A stretch of DNA of 64,000 bases from Kribbella pratensis. GTDB taxonomy: Bacteria > Actinomycetota > Actinomycetes > Propionibacteriales > Kribbellaceae. The position numbers and the translations under genes were made by a program. This document shows positions 49,048 through 57,754 of this stretch, piece after piece. The first letter of the stretch is position 1. Every line of letters starts with the position of its first letter. Location: positions 310,001 through 374,000 of the forward strand of contig NZ_SODP01000003.1 of assembly GCF_004365355.1 (NCBI RefSeq), given 5' to 3'. The notes under the pieces were generated by a model. The model did no database searches, was not told the origin of the DNA, and worked only from the letters and a program-made list of their open reading frames with translations.

Positions 49048-49866
49048 ATGGACGTCTGCGATGCCCACCGCCATCTCGGCGTACTCCCGGCCTATCCCTT
49101 CTACGGCGGCCCTCCGGTCAACCCCGACATCACCGCGCGCGCGACGATCGACGAGCTGATCGCCGACCTCGACGCCGAGCGGACGGACCGGGCGCTGGTG
49201 ATTCCCAACTACGGCGTACCGGATGTCGCCGTCTCGTTCGGGTTCAATGAGCTCGTGGTCGAAGCGGCCACGCGGGACGACCGGATCCGCGCCGGCCTCT
49301 GGGTCTCACCCCGGCCGCAGGACGCGGAGCTCACCGCGAAGGCGCTCACGCTGGCCGCGGAGCCCGGCGTCCGGGTGCTCAAGCTCAGCTTCCTGCTCGG
49401 TGGTCATCCGGCCGACGAGGCCGTCAGGCCACAACTCGACGAGATCTTCAGGACCGCACGGGACAACCGCCTCGTCGTCCACGTGCACACCTCTCCCGGC
49501 GCCGCGTCCGACATCGACCACATCGGTCACCTGGTCGAGACGTACGCCGACGACGTACCGCTGCATCTGGTCCACTTCGGCGGCGGGATGAGCGGTCACA
49601 TCAAGCTGATCGGCTCGCGGTTCTTCGACTGGATCGAAGCCGGCAAGCAGATCTACACCGACCTGTCCTGGGCGATCGGCTTCGCCCCGGGCTGGCTGGC
49701 CGCCGAGATCGAGCGCCGCGGCGTCGGACACGACCGGGTGCTGTTCGCCAGCGACCAGCCGTGGGGCGACCACGCCGGCGAGCTCGCCCGGATGCGCGCC
49801 GCGATGGGCGACGGCGAACTCGCCGGCCACGTGTTCCACCGCACCTTCTCCCACCTGTACGACTGA
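49048..49866 (+). CDS. Amidohydrolase-family protein
   Basis: 272-aa TIM-barrel (amidohydrolase 2 type). Metal-ligand pattern: DAHRHLG (HxH), VLKLSF, VVHVHTSPG, HLVHFGGG and FASDQPWGD with the late Asp. These enzymes hydrolyse or decarboxylate. It starts one base after the flavin oxidoreductase and ends 15 bases before the sll0783-type gene. I am not sure whether an amidohydrolase is a regular cluster member. Confidence 0.88.
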   Translation: MDVCDAHRHLGVLPAYPFYGGPPVNPDITARATIDELIADLDAERTDRALVIPNYGVPDVAVSFGFNELVVEAATRDDRIRAGLWVSPRPQDAELTAKALTLAAEPGVRVLKLSFLLGGHPADEAVRPQLDEIFRTARDNRLVVHVHTSPGAASDIDHIGHLVETYADDVPLHLVHFGGGMSGHIKLIGSRFFDWIEAGKQIYTDLSWAIGFAPGWLAAEIERRGVGHDRVLFASDQPWGDHAGELARMRAAMGDGELAGHVFHRTFSHLYD

Positions 49867-49881
49867 TCAAGGAGCAACGAC

Positions 49882-50403
49882 ATGCCCGAAACCGCCGAAC
49901 TGACCGAGCTCGAGACCAAGAGCCTGGAGGAGATCCCGCACCCGTCGCTGCCGCAGGGCTCCAGCATCTACGGCGGCACCAAGGTGTTCCCGGACTACCA
50001 GGCCGAGGACGGCGAGACCTACTTCACCCTGGTGCACGGCATCGCGCACGAGTCCTCGGTGAGCTTCGTCGCGATCCTGCAGGCGACCCGGGCACAGCGG
50101 AAGGGGTTCGAGTCCGCGATCTACTTCTACGGTCCGGGTTCGCTGAACTGCCTGGCCACCCGCGGTTTCCCGACCACCGGCAACTCGGCCTTCCCCGGCG
50201 AGCACAACATCAACGAGTCGCTGAAGACGTTCATCGCCGAGGGCGGCAAGGTGTACTGCTGCCGGTTCGGCCTGTCGCTGCACGGCGCCCGCGAGGAAGA
50301 CCTGATCGAGGGCGTCATCCCGACGCACCCGCTGGACGTACAGGACGCGCTGATCCACTACGCCCGCAAGGGCGCCATCATCAACTCGACCTACATGTTC
50401 TGA
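49882..50403 (+). CDS. MSMEG_0572/Sll0783-family nitrogen-starvation protein
   Basis: 173 aa, entirely the Sll0783-like domain: GGTKVFPDYQAEDGETYFTLVHGIAHESSVSFVA, KGFESAIYFYGPGSLNCLATRGFPTTGNS and GKVYCCRFGLSLHG. It has a DsrE/F-like fold and conserved Cys residues. In a cyanobacterium the homologous gene is strongly induced by nitrogen starvation. AAGGAG precedes the ATG by nine bases. It precedes the radical SAM gene by 11 bases. Confidence 0.88.
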   Translation: MPETAELTELETKSLEEIPHPSLPQGSSIYGGTKVFPDYQAEDGETYFTLVHGIAHESSVSFVAILQATRAQRKGFESAIYFYGPGSLNCLATRGFPTTGNSAFPGEHNINESLKTFIAEGGKVYCCRFGLSLHGAREEDLIEGVIPTHPLDVQDALIHYARKGAIINSTYMF

Positions 50404-50414
50404 GGCGGTCCGCA

Positions 50415-51485
50415 ATGAGTGTTGGCACCGAGGAAGCCTTGGCCGTCCGGGCCGAGATGGCCGTGTACGGCGTGCAGGTGGACGCACCCGTCCGTCGCAG
50501 CAAGGGCGCCGGGCCGAGCGACGACGGGCACCTGGTCGTCGACGGTGCCAACGCCACCCTCCCTATCGTTGCCGATAGCCCCTATCAGGTGCGTGACGGC
50601 GCGGTGTTCCGCAACGGGCTGGATCTCGGGCTGTCGGTCGAGCCCGTCCGCCGGCCGCGGTTCTACGACCTGACCACGGCCGACGGCGTCCCATACCGTC
50701 AGATCGCCTTGCTGCACGGCAAGGACGTGCTCGCGACCACAGTCGTCCAGACCTGCATCCGGTACGACGAGTCGACCCGCTGCCGGTTCTGCTCGATCGA
50801 GGAGTCGCTGCGCGCCGGTGCGACGATTGCCGCGAAGACGCCGGCGCAGTTGGCAGAGGTCGCCGAGGCTGCGGTCCGGCTCGACGGTGTCAAGCAGATG
50901 GTGATGACGACGGGTACGACGACCGGCCGGGACCGGGGCGCGCGGAATCTGGTCCGGTCGGTGAAGGCCGTGCTGGCCGCCGTACCGGGGCTGCCGATCC
51001 AGGTGCAGATCGAGCCGCCCGGCGAGCTGTCCGTGCTGACCGAGTTGCGCGACGCGGGGGCGACGTCGATCGGGATTCACATCGAGTCGCTCGACGACGC
51101 CGTACGACGGAAGTGGATGCCCGGGAAGTCGACCGTCAGCCTGGCCGAATACGAGACGGCGTGGGACGAGGCTGTCCGGGTGTTCGGGCGCAACCGCGTG
51201 TCGACGTACCTGCTGATCGGCATGGGGGAGGACCCCGACGAGCTGGTCGCCGGTGCGGGGCGGTTGATCGAGCGCGGAGTCTACCCGTTCGTCGTACCGC
51301 TGCGACCGATGCTCGGGACGCTCGCCCGGGCCGATGGGGTGACAGCGCCGGATCCCGCCGTGGTTCGTGACGTGACGGCCCGGGTTGCCGCGCTGCTCGC
51401 GGACGCGGACATGCGCGGCGCGGACCAAGGCGCCGGCTGCGCTGCGTGCGGTGCGTGCAGCCTGTTGTCGGCGGCCGGTTCATGA
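50415..51485 (+). CDS. Radical SAM protein (MSMEG_0568-like)
   Basis: 356 aa. The SAM-cluster cysteines are Cys114-x8-Cys123-x2-Cys126 (CIRYDESTRCRFC), a longer first spacing than the usual C-x3-C-x2-C. The barrel continues with MVMTTGTTTGRDRG, IQVQIEPPGE and GIHIESLDD. The C-terminal CAACGAC (342-348) is a probable auxiliary Fe-S site. This is the radical SAM member of the Nit1C cluster; the reaction is unknown. Start ATG 50415; its stop overlaps the next start (ATGA). Confidence 0.87.
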   Translation: MSVGTEEALAVRAEMAVYGVQVDAPVRRSKGAGPSDDGHLVVDGANATLPIVADSPYQVRDGAVFRNGLDLGLSVEPVRRPRFYDLTTADGVPYRQIALLHGKDVLATTVVQTCIRYDESTRCRFCSIEESLRAGATIAAKTPAQLAEVAEAAVRLDGVKQMVMTTGTTTGRDRGARNLVRSVKAVLAAVPGLPIQVQIEPPGELSVLTELRDAGATSIGIHIESLDDAVRRKWMPGKSTVSLAEYETAWDEAVRVFGRNRVSTYLLIGMGEDPDELVAGAGRLIERGVYPFVVPLRPMLGTLARADGVTAPDPAVVRDVTARVAALLADADMRGADQGAGCAACGACSLLSAAGS

Positions 51486-52888
51486 GTACGACGGTGGTGC
51501 AGACCGCCGGCGTGATGCGGGCGGCCGACGTCCGCGCGCTGCTGGGCGACCCGCCGCCGGCGTTCCTCATCGAGGAAGCTGATGCCGCCGCCCGGCAGGC
51601 ATATCACCGGCTGAGGTATGCCACGTTCGTCGAGCAACAGGGGCTGTTCGAGCGGACCGACCTCGACGAGCGCGACGAGGACCCGCGCACGGTGGTCCTA
51701 GTGGCCCGCGATGTCGAGGGAGAGGTGATCGGTGGCGTGCGGCTCGGCCCGGCTGCCGCCGGACCGGACATCGGCTGGTGGCAGGGCGGCCGCCTGGTCG
51801 TCGCCCCAGCCCGCGGCGGCTCTGTCACCACGAGGGTGGCGGGTGCCGGCGCTGCGTTGGTCCGGGCGGCTTGTGCCCGGGCCGAGGCAGCCGGCGCCCT
51901 ACGGTTCGACGCGACTGTGCAGCTCGGGACCCAGAGGTTCTTCGAGCGGCTTGGCTGGGAGACCGTCAGGCCGGTGACGGTTGCCCAGAGCCCGCATGTG
52001 TTGATGCGGTGGCCGATCGGGCGGATCGCCCGGCTCGCCGCGGCGACCAAGAGTGCGCTCGGCCCTTTGCTGCAAGGGATCGGGCCCGCCGGGTACGTCG
52101 GCGACGACGGCGCGCCGGTGCCGGGCAGCGACCTCGTCGCGGCGTGTGACGCGATCCTGCCGGCGATGGTCGAGCGGGACCCGGAGTGGGCCGGCTGGTG
52201 TTCGGTCCTGGTGAACGTGAACGATCTCGCCGCGATGGGCGCCGTACCGGTCGGTCTGCTGGATGCGCTCGGCGCCCGGGACGCGGCCGCCGCGGAGCGC
52301 GTTCTGCAGGGGCTGAAACGAGCGTCGACGGCCTTCGGCGTACCGATTCTCGGCGGGCACACGCAGTTGGGCGTACCAGCGGCTCTGAGCGTGACCGCGT
52401 TCGGGCGGACGGCTCAGCCGGTGGCCGGTGGCGGCGGACGTCCGGGCGACCGGGTCTGGTTGACGGCCGACCTCGGCGGCGGTTGGCGACCCGGGTACGC
52501 CGGCAGGCAATGGGATTCGACCAGTCATCGCGCGCCGGACGAACTGCACACGATGGTGACTGCGGTAGGCCGGGCGCGGCCGCCAGCAGCCAAGGACGTG
52601 TCGATGGCCGGAGTGGTCGGCACGCTGGGGATGCTCGCCGAGGCCTCCGGCTGCGCGGCGGTCCTGGACGTTGCCGCCGTACCGAAGCCGGAGACAGCAT
52701 CGATGGGGGACTGGCTCACCTGCTTCCCAGGTTTCGCGATGCTCACCACCGGTCCACTCGATGCGGGGCCGGCGACCAGCGCCAGCTGCGGTGAGCTGAC
52801 CACAGGACAGGGCGTCGTACTGCGCTGGCCGGACGGCGATGTCACCCAGGCGCTGGCCGCCGGAGTAACCGGGATGGGAGCAGCATGA
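51482..52888 (+). CDS. GNAT / AIR-synthase-like fusion (MSMEG_0567-like)
   Basis: 468 aa. Residues 1-190: GNAT domain (YHRLRYATFVEQQGLF, RLVVAPARGG, FFERLGWETV). Residues about 200-468: an AIR-synthase/PurM-like ATP-binding domain (LVNVNDLAAMGAVPVGLLDALG, ILGGHTQLGVPAALSVTAFG, AKDVSMAGVVGTLGML). In cyanobacteria the two are separate genes (sll0786 and sll0787); in mycobacteria they are fused as here. PurM-type proteins activate an amide with ATP, so an acylation plus amide-activation sequence is suggested. Overlaps its neighbours on both sides by four bases. Confidence 0.87.
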   Translation: MSTTVVQTAGVMRAADVRALLGDPPPAFLIEEADAAARQAYHRLRYATFVEQQGLFERTDLDERDEDPRTVVLVARDVEGEVIGGVRLGPAAAGPDIGWWQGGRLVVAPARGGSVTTRVAGAGAALVRAACARAEAAGALRFDATVQLGTQRFFERLGWETVRPVTVAQSPHVLMRWPIGRIARLAAATKSALGPLLQGIGPAGYVGDDGAPVPGSDLVAACDAILPAMVERDPEWAGWCSVLVNVNDLAAMGAVPVGLLDALGARDAAAAERVLQGLKRASTAFGVPILGGHTQLGVPAALSVTAFGRTAQPVAGGGGRPGDRVWLTADLGGGWRPGYAGRQWDSTSHRAPDELHTMVTAVGRARPPAAKDVSMAGVVGTLGMLAEASGCAAVLDVAAVPKPETASMGDWLTCFPGFAMLTTGPLDAGPATSASCGELTTGQGVVLRWPDGDVTQALAAGVTGMGAA

Positions 52889-53712
52889 TGCTCAGAATGG
52901 CGGCAGTGGCCGCAAACTTCGACCGCGACCTCGAAGCCGACTTCGCGCAGGTGGAGCGATTGATCGACCAGGCCCGTGCCGCCGGCGTGAAACTGCTCGC
53001 GCTACCCGAAGGCGCCCTCGGCGGATACCTGCTCAGCCTCGACGGTACGGCGGAACCCCCGCCTGCGTTCACCGTCGACAGCCCCGAGATCCGCCGGCTC
53101 GCCGGGTTGGCCGGCGACCTGGTCGTCACCGCGGGGTACGCCGAGGCGGTGGACGGACTGATCTACAACAGCGCGGTCTGCGTCACCGGTGACGGCGTAC
53201 TCGGACATCACCGCAAGGTGCACCAGCCGTTGCACGAGGACGCGCATTTCGCGGCCGGGGACCGGTTCGAGGCATTCGACACACCGGTCGGGCGACTCGG
53301 TCTGATGATCTGTTACGACAAGGCGTTTCCGGAGGCGGCACGGACGCTCGCCCTGGACGGTGCGCAGATCATTGTCTGCGTCTCGGCCTGGCCGGGTGCG
53401 CGGACGAACCCGGACCCGGACCTCGCGAAGGACCGGTGGAAGCGGCGGTTCGACCTGTTCGACCGGGCCAGAGCACTGGAGAACCAGGTGGTCTGGGTCT
53501 CGGCCAACCAGTCCGGCACCTTCGGCTCGCTGCGGTTCGTGGCGAGCGCCAAGGTGGTCGACCCCGGTGGCGAGGTCCTGGCGGACACCGGGGTGACCGA
53601 GGGGATGGCGATCGCCGAGCTGGACGTCGAGCAGGCGCTGGAATTGGCCCGCCGGTCGATGGGACATCTTCGGGACCGGCGGCCGGAGGCGTACGAGCTG
53701 GCATGGGTCTGA
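52885..53712 (+). CDS. Carbon-nitrogen hydrolase, catalytically intact
   Basis: 275-aa nitrilase-superfamily protein. Catalytic Glu42 (LPEGALGGY), Lys111 (GHHRKVHQP) and Cys143 (GLMICYDKAFPEA) are all present. It lacks the CWEN signature and the extra length (330 aa or more) of true nitrilases, so amidase-type activity is more likely than nitrile hydrolysis. It takes the nitrilase position of the cluster. GGGAG precedes the ATG. The next gene is a paralog with a broken triad, overlapping by ten bases. Confidence 0.92.
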   Translation: MMLRMAAVAANFDRDLEADFAQVERLIDQARAAGVKLLALPEGALGGYLLSLDGTAEPPPAFTVDSPEIRRLAGLAGDLVVTAGYAEAVDGLIYNSAVCVTGDGVLGHHRKVHQPLHEDAHFAAGDRFEAFDTPVGRLGLMICYDKAFPEAARTLALDGAQIIVCVSAWPGARTNPDPDLAKDRWKRRFDLFDRARALENQVVWVSANQSGTFGSLRFVASAKVVDPGGEVLADTGVTEGMAIAELDVEQALELARRSMGHLRDRRPEAYELAWV

Positions 53713-54521
53713 AGATCGGTGCGGTCGCGGCGGGGTTCACCCGGGATCTGGAATTCGATCTGTCCCGGGTCGAGGCGCTGATCCGGCACGGCCGACGCGA
53801 GGAGGTCGAGTTGCTCGTGCTGCCGGACGCGGTGCTCGGCGGGTACCTCAACGACCTCAGCAATCCCGCGCTCGACGATCTCCCGCCCGCACTCACCCTC
53901 GACGATCCGCTGATCTCCAAGGTGATCGCGATGGCCGGCGAGATGGTGGTCTGCTTCGGCTTCTGCGAGGCGGACGGCCCGGACCGCTACAACACCGCGC
54001 TGTGCGTCACCGGTGACGGCGTCCTCGGCAGGCATCGCAAGGTGCACCAGCCGCCGGGCGAACGCACGATCTATGCCGCAGGCAACAAGTTCGCCGGGTT
54101 CGACACCCCGGTCGGCCGGATCGGGATGATGATCGACTACGACAAGACATTCCCGGAGGCGGCCCGGGCGCTCGCCGTGGACGGCGCCGACGTGATCGCC
54201 TGCCTGTGCGCGTGGCCGACCAGCATCACGAACCGCGCGGCGCGGATGAACGAGGACCGCCAGTCCCGGCTGTTCGACCTCTACGACCGGTCCAGGGCGG
54301 CCGAAAACCAGGTCGTGCTGGTCTCGTCCAACCTGACCGGATCGATCGGCGGCCTGCGGTTCCTCGGCCAGTCCAAGGTGGTCGGCCCGGGTGGCGACAT
54401 CGTCGCCCGCACCTGGTCGAAGGCCGGGATCGCGATCGCGGAGGTCGACGTACGCGCCGAGATCGAGACCGCCCGCCGGGTGCTGCACCATCTCGGCGAA
54501 CGCCGACCGGAGGTCTACTGA
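53703..54521 (+). CDS. Pseudo-nitrilase: carbon-nitrogen hydrolase fold with lost Cys
   Basis: 272 aa, paralogous to the preceding protein throughout. The triad positions are Asp42 (LPDAVLGGY, Glu expected), Lys113 (GRHRKVHQP, kept) and Asp145 (GMMIDYDKTFPEA, Cys expected). Without the Cys nucleophile no thioester chemistry is possible. The rest is well kept, which argues against a decaying pseudogene. Nitrilase-fold proteins assemble into dimers and spirals, so a structural or regulatory partner of the active paralog is my inference. Start ATG 53703; its last base is the first of the glycosyltransferase ATG. Confidence 0.9.
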   Translation: MGLKIGAVAAGFTRDLEFDLSRVEALIRHGRREEVELLVLPDAVLGGYLNDLSNPALDDLPPALTLDDPLISKVIAMAGEMVVCFGFCEADGPDRYNTALCVTGDGVLGRHRKVHQPPGERTIYAAGNKFAGFDTPVGRIGMMIDYDKTFPEAARALAVDGADVIACLCAWPTSITNRAARMNEDRQSRLFDLYDRSRAAENQVVLVSSNLTGSIGGLRFLGQSKVVGPGGDIVARTWSKAGIAIAEVDVRAEIETARRVLHHLGERRPEVY

Positions 54522-55624
54522 TGCGGATCGCGCTGCTGAGCTATTCCACCAAACCGCGTGGCGGCGTCGTGCACACGCTCTATCTGGCCGAAGCGCTGGC
54601 AGCGGCCGGAGCCGACGTGACCGTCTGGTCGCTCGCCCGCGGTGGCGACGAGGGCTTCTTCCGGCCGGTCGACCCCCGCGTGCGGTTGTCGCTGATCCCG
54701 TTCCCTGACGTGCCCGGTGAAGGTGTCGGCGCGCGCATCCTCCGGTCGATCGCCGTACTGCGTGATGCGTTCGACGGAACGCAGTACGACGTCGTGCACG
54801 CGCAGGACTGCATCAGCGCCAACGCTGCCGGCCGCTGTGTCCGGACCGTGCATCACCTCGACCACTTCACCACCCCCGAGCTGGCGGCCTGTCACGAACG
54901 CGCGATCGTCGATCCGTACGCGCACATCTGCGTGTCCGCGGCGGTCGCCGGCGAGCTGCTCGACGGTTGGGGGCTCAAGGCAACAGTCATCCCGAACGGC
55001 GTCGACGCCGACCGCTTCGCGGCGGCCGCGTCGGATGACCCGGCCGCTGCGGCCCGGCGAGACGAATGGCGCCGGCAGTTGGGCCGGTATGTACTGACCG
55101 TTGGCGGTATCGAGCCGCGCAAGGGCTCACTCGAGCTGCTCGAGGCCTACGCCCGGCTGACTTCGGCGTCCGTCGCCGGGTTCGATCGCCAGAAGCTGCG
55201 GTTGGTGATCGCCGGCGGTGAGACGCTCTTCGACTACCGCTCGTACCGTGCTGCTTGGGACGAACGCGCCGCCGAGCTTGGTGTCGCACCAGTCGTACTC
55301 GGCCCCGTCGACGACGCCAACCTGCCGGCTCTGGTGGCGGGTGCCGAGGCCTTCGCTTTCCCTTCGATCAAGGAGGGTTTCGGACTCGCGCCGCTGGAGG
55401 CGCTCGCCGCCGGCGTCCCGCTCGTCGTCTCCGATCTCCCGGTCTTCCGCGGGATCTTCGGCGACGCCGCGACCTACGCGACCGGCCCGGCCGCTCTCGC
55501 GAACGCCCTGCGCGACGCGTTGACGGACCACAGCCGCGCCGATCTCGGCCGCAAGGTCGCCGCCACCTACACCTGGACGGCAGCCGCCGAGGCACACCTG
55601 GAGTTCTACGGCTCCTTGAGGTGA
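54521..55624 (+). CDS. Glycosyltransferase, GT4 type (MSMEG_0565-like)
   Basis: 367-aa GT-B glycosyltransferase: RIALLSYSTKPRGGVVHTLYLAEALAAAGADVTVW at the acceptor side, IPNGVDADRF, LTVGGIEPRKGSLELLEAY and the E-x7-E donor motif in FPSIKEGFGLAPLEALAAG. Matches the glycosyltransferase of the Nit1C cluster. Last gene of the operon; its end overlaps the convergent LysR gene by 19 bp. It suggests that the pathway product is glycosylated or sugar-based. Confidence 0.9.
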   Translation: MRIALLSYSTKPRGGVVHTLYLAEALAAAGADVTVWSLARGGDEGFFRPVDPRVRLSLIPFPDVPGEGVGARILRSIAVLRDAFDGTQYDVVHAQDCISANAAGRCVRTVHHLDHFTTPELAACHERAIVDPYAHICVSAAVAGELLDGWGLKATVIPNGVDADRFAAAASDDPAAAARRDEWRRQLGRYVLTVGGIEPRKGSLELLEAYARLTSASVAGFDRQKLRLVIAGGETLFDYRSYRAAWDERAAELGVAPVVLGPVDDANLPALVAGAEAFAFPSIKEGFGLAPLEALAAGVPLVVSDLPVFRGIFGDAATYATGPAALANALRDALTDHSRADLGRKVAATYTWTAAAEAHLEFYGSLR

Positions 55625-56508
55625 TCGCCGGACTTGAGGTGGTCGGCGAAAGCCTTCAAGGCAGGAGTGTCCTCGCCGCGGCGCCAGACCAGGCCGAGCG
55701 CCGACTCGGGTATGCCGGTCAGCGGGATGCTGACGATTCCGTCCCAGTGCTGGTTGCGCTCGGCGGTGGGGCGGCACACGAGCATTCCACCGCGACCTGC
55801 GGCGATGAGCGAGAGGCCTTCCTGCAGGGTCCGGACATCCGGACCGCGGTGGATCAGCGCACCGGCGGGCGTCTGGGTCGGTGCCTGGGCCTGCCGCCAG
55901 TAACCGGGCGCGGGCCCGGCGATCGAGATCAGGGTCTCGTCGGCCAGCTCCTCGGCATCGATGGACGACCGGGCGGCGAGCCGGTGGCTCGAACCGACCG
56001 TCAGGGTCTGCTGCTGCCGGGAGAAGACCGGGCCCAGGACGAGGTCGTCCTCGGCCACCGGCAGCATGACGACGGCGGCGTCGACGGCACCCCGGCGAAC
56101 CGCGCCGAAGGGGTCGTTGAGCGGCAGTTCACAGACGTCGATCAGACAGTCGGGGTGATGGGACTGGAACTCCGAGACCGCGCCGAGAACCGTGTCGTTG
56201 GCGGCACCCTGGAAGCCGATCCGGAGCTTGCCTTTCACGTTGGCGGCGTACTCGAGGGCGTCGGCAACGACCCGCTCCAAGGCCGCGTACGCCGGGCGCA
56301 GGGAGGTCAGGAACTCCTTGCCGAGCGGCGTCAGCGCGACCCGGCGGCTCGTACGCTCGAACAGCGGGCCGCCGATGCGGCGCTCCAGTGACTGGAGCAG
56401 TTGGCTGACCCGGCTCTGCGAGAGGTACAGACGTTCCGCCGTACGGCCGAAATGGAGCTCGTCCGCGAGCACCAGGAAGCACTCCAGTTCGCGGATCTCG
56501 ACGGCCAT
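55606..56508 (-). CDS. LysR-family regulator
   Basis: 300 aa: IRELECFLVLADELHFGRTAERLYLSQSRVSQLLQSLERRIGGPLFERTSRRVALTPLG, then a two-lobe effector domain (KLRIGFQGAANDT). The HTH residues are intact. AGGTGGA precedes the ATG. Divergent from an MFS gene, with a LysR box ATTAGC-TCA-GCTAAT between. It converges on the nitrilase operon, with 19 bp overlap, but need not control it. Confidence 0.92.
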   Translation of the reverse strand: MAVEIRELECFLVLADELHFGRTAERLYLSQSRVSQLLQSLERRIGGPLFERTSRRVALTPLGKEFLTSLRPAYAALERVVADALEYAANVKGKLRIGFQGAANDTVLGAVSEFQSHHPDCLIDVCELPLNDPFGAVRRGAVDAAVVMLPVAEDDLVLGPVFSRQQQTLTVGSSHRLAARSSIDAEELADETLISIAGPAPGYWRQAQAPTQTPAGALIHRGPDVRTLQEGLSLIAAGRGGMLVCRPTAERNQHWDGIVSIPLTGIPESALGLVWRRGEDTPALKAFADHLKSGDHLKEP

Positions 56509-56524
56509 GATTCCACCTTCATCG

Positions 56525-56541
56525 ATTAGCTCAGCTAATAC
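56525..56541. promoter_or_regulatory. LysR box and MFS promoter
   Basis: ATTAGCTCAGCTAAT (56525-56539) is an inverted repeat with T-N11-A spacing, the LysR-type binding pattern. A -10 TAATAC (56536-56541) for the MFS gene overlaps it, allowing direct control by the divergent LysR protein. Confidence 0.6.
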
Positions 56542-56596
56542 AAGCATGACTACATCGCCGTTGTTCCAGGTGGCCGTGCGGCCGCTCACTGGAGGT

Positions 56597-57754
56597 ATGA
56601 CGACGATCTGCGCGGACGAGGTGGAGACCCGGGGCTGGGCGGCATCCATCGCTATGGCGGCGACGGTGTTCACGGTCGTGACCGCCGAAATGCTCCCGGT
56701 CGGTCTGCTGACTCCGATGGCAACCACCTTGCACATCACCGAAGGAACCGCCGGGCTCAGCCTGACTGTCACCGGCGTGGTCTCCGCCCTCGCAGCCCCC
56801 GTCCTCCCGCTCGTGCTGGGGACGCTGGACCGCCGGACAGTTCTGGGCGGGCTGATGGTGCTGCTCGCTTTCGCGGCATTCGTGGCCGCACTCGCGCCGG
56901 TCTACTGGGTCTTCATCGCGGCGCGAGTCCTGATGGGCATTTCCATCGGCGGTGTCTGGCTACTGACGATCGGCCTCGCGCGTCGCGTCGTACCCGAGCA
57001 TGCCGCCGGCCCGGCGACCTCGCTCATCTTCAGCGGCATCGGAATCGCTTCTGTGCTTGGCATCCCGGCCGGTGCGTACGTCGGTGAACTTGCCGGCTGG
57101 CGCTGGGCCTTCGCAGGCGTCGGGCTGCTGTCCCTGGCGCTGGCCGGCGCGCTGAGCTACCACCTTCCGTCCCTCGCACCCGAGAAGGCTGTGCGCTGGA
57201 TCGACGTACGAGAAGTCCTGCACATCAAGGATGTTCGCGTCGGTCTGGTCCTCGTCGCGTTGATCGTGACCGGCCACTTCGCGGCATACACCTATGTCCG
57301 CCCGCTCCTCGAGCCGCACACCGGCCCGGCACTGATCGGCTCATTGCTGCTCGCGTACGGCGTGGCCGGTGTCATCGGCAACTTCCTCGCCGGCGCCCTC
57401 CACCCGCCCCGTGCCCTCGCCGTCATCACCTCCGGCATAGCGCTCGCCACGCTCGCGATGCCCGTCCTCGGCACAACCGTCGCCGGATCCCTTGCTCTGC
57501 TGGTGATCTGGGGCCTCGCGTACGGCGGAACGAGCGTCAGCACCCAAGCATGGGGACACGCCGCAGCGCCCGATGCCCCGGAATCTTCGTCCGCCGTCCT
57601 GGTGGGCGTCTACAACGGATCGATTGCCCTCGGCGCCTTCACCGGCGGCCAGATCGCCGACCACCTCGGTACGACGACGGTCACCTGGCTTCCCGCAGTA
57701 CTGGCGACTGCGGCGCTGGTTGTTCTCCTAGCGAACCGCCGCGAGCGCGGCTGA
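56597..57754 (+). CDS. MFS exporter (DHA1 type)
   Basis: 385 aa, 12 helices: GWAASIAMAATVFTVVTAEMLPVGLLTPM, loop 2-3 LGTLDRRTVL, GISIGGVWLLTIGLARRVVP and IPAGAYVGELAGWRWAF (antiporter region). Sugar-efflux/arabinose-export-like group. Start uncertain: ATG 56597 has GGA three bases upstream; ATG 56546 lies five bases after the -10 and would give a leaderless longer form. Its end overlaps the convergent R2lox gene by 27 bp. Confidence 0.87.
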   Translation: MTTICADEVETRGWAASIAMAATVFTVVTAEMLPVGLLTPMATTLHITEGTAGLSLTVTGVVSALAAPVLPLVLGTLDRRTVLGGLMVLLAFAAFVAALAPVYWVFIAARVLMGISIGGVWLLTIGLARRVVPEHAAGPATSLIFSGIGIASVLGIPAGAYVGELAGWRWAFAGVGLLSLALAGALSYHLPSLAPEKAVRWIDVREVLHIKDVRVGLVLVALIVTGHFAAYTYVRPLLEPHTGPALIGSLLLAYGVAGVIGNFLAGALHPPRALAVITSGIALATLAMPVLGTTVAGSLALLVIWGLAYGGTSVSTQAWGHAAAPDAPESSSAVLVGVYNGSIALGAFTGGQIADHLGTTTVTWLPAVLATAALVVLLANRRERG

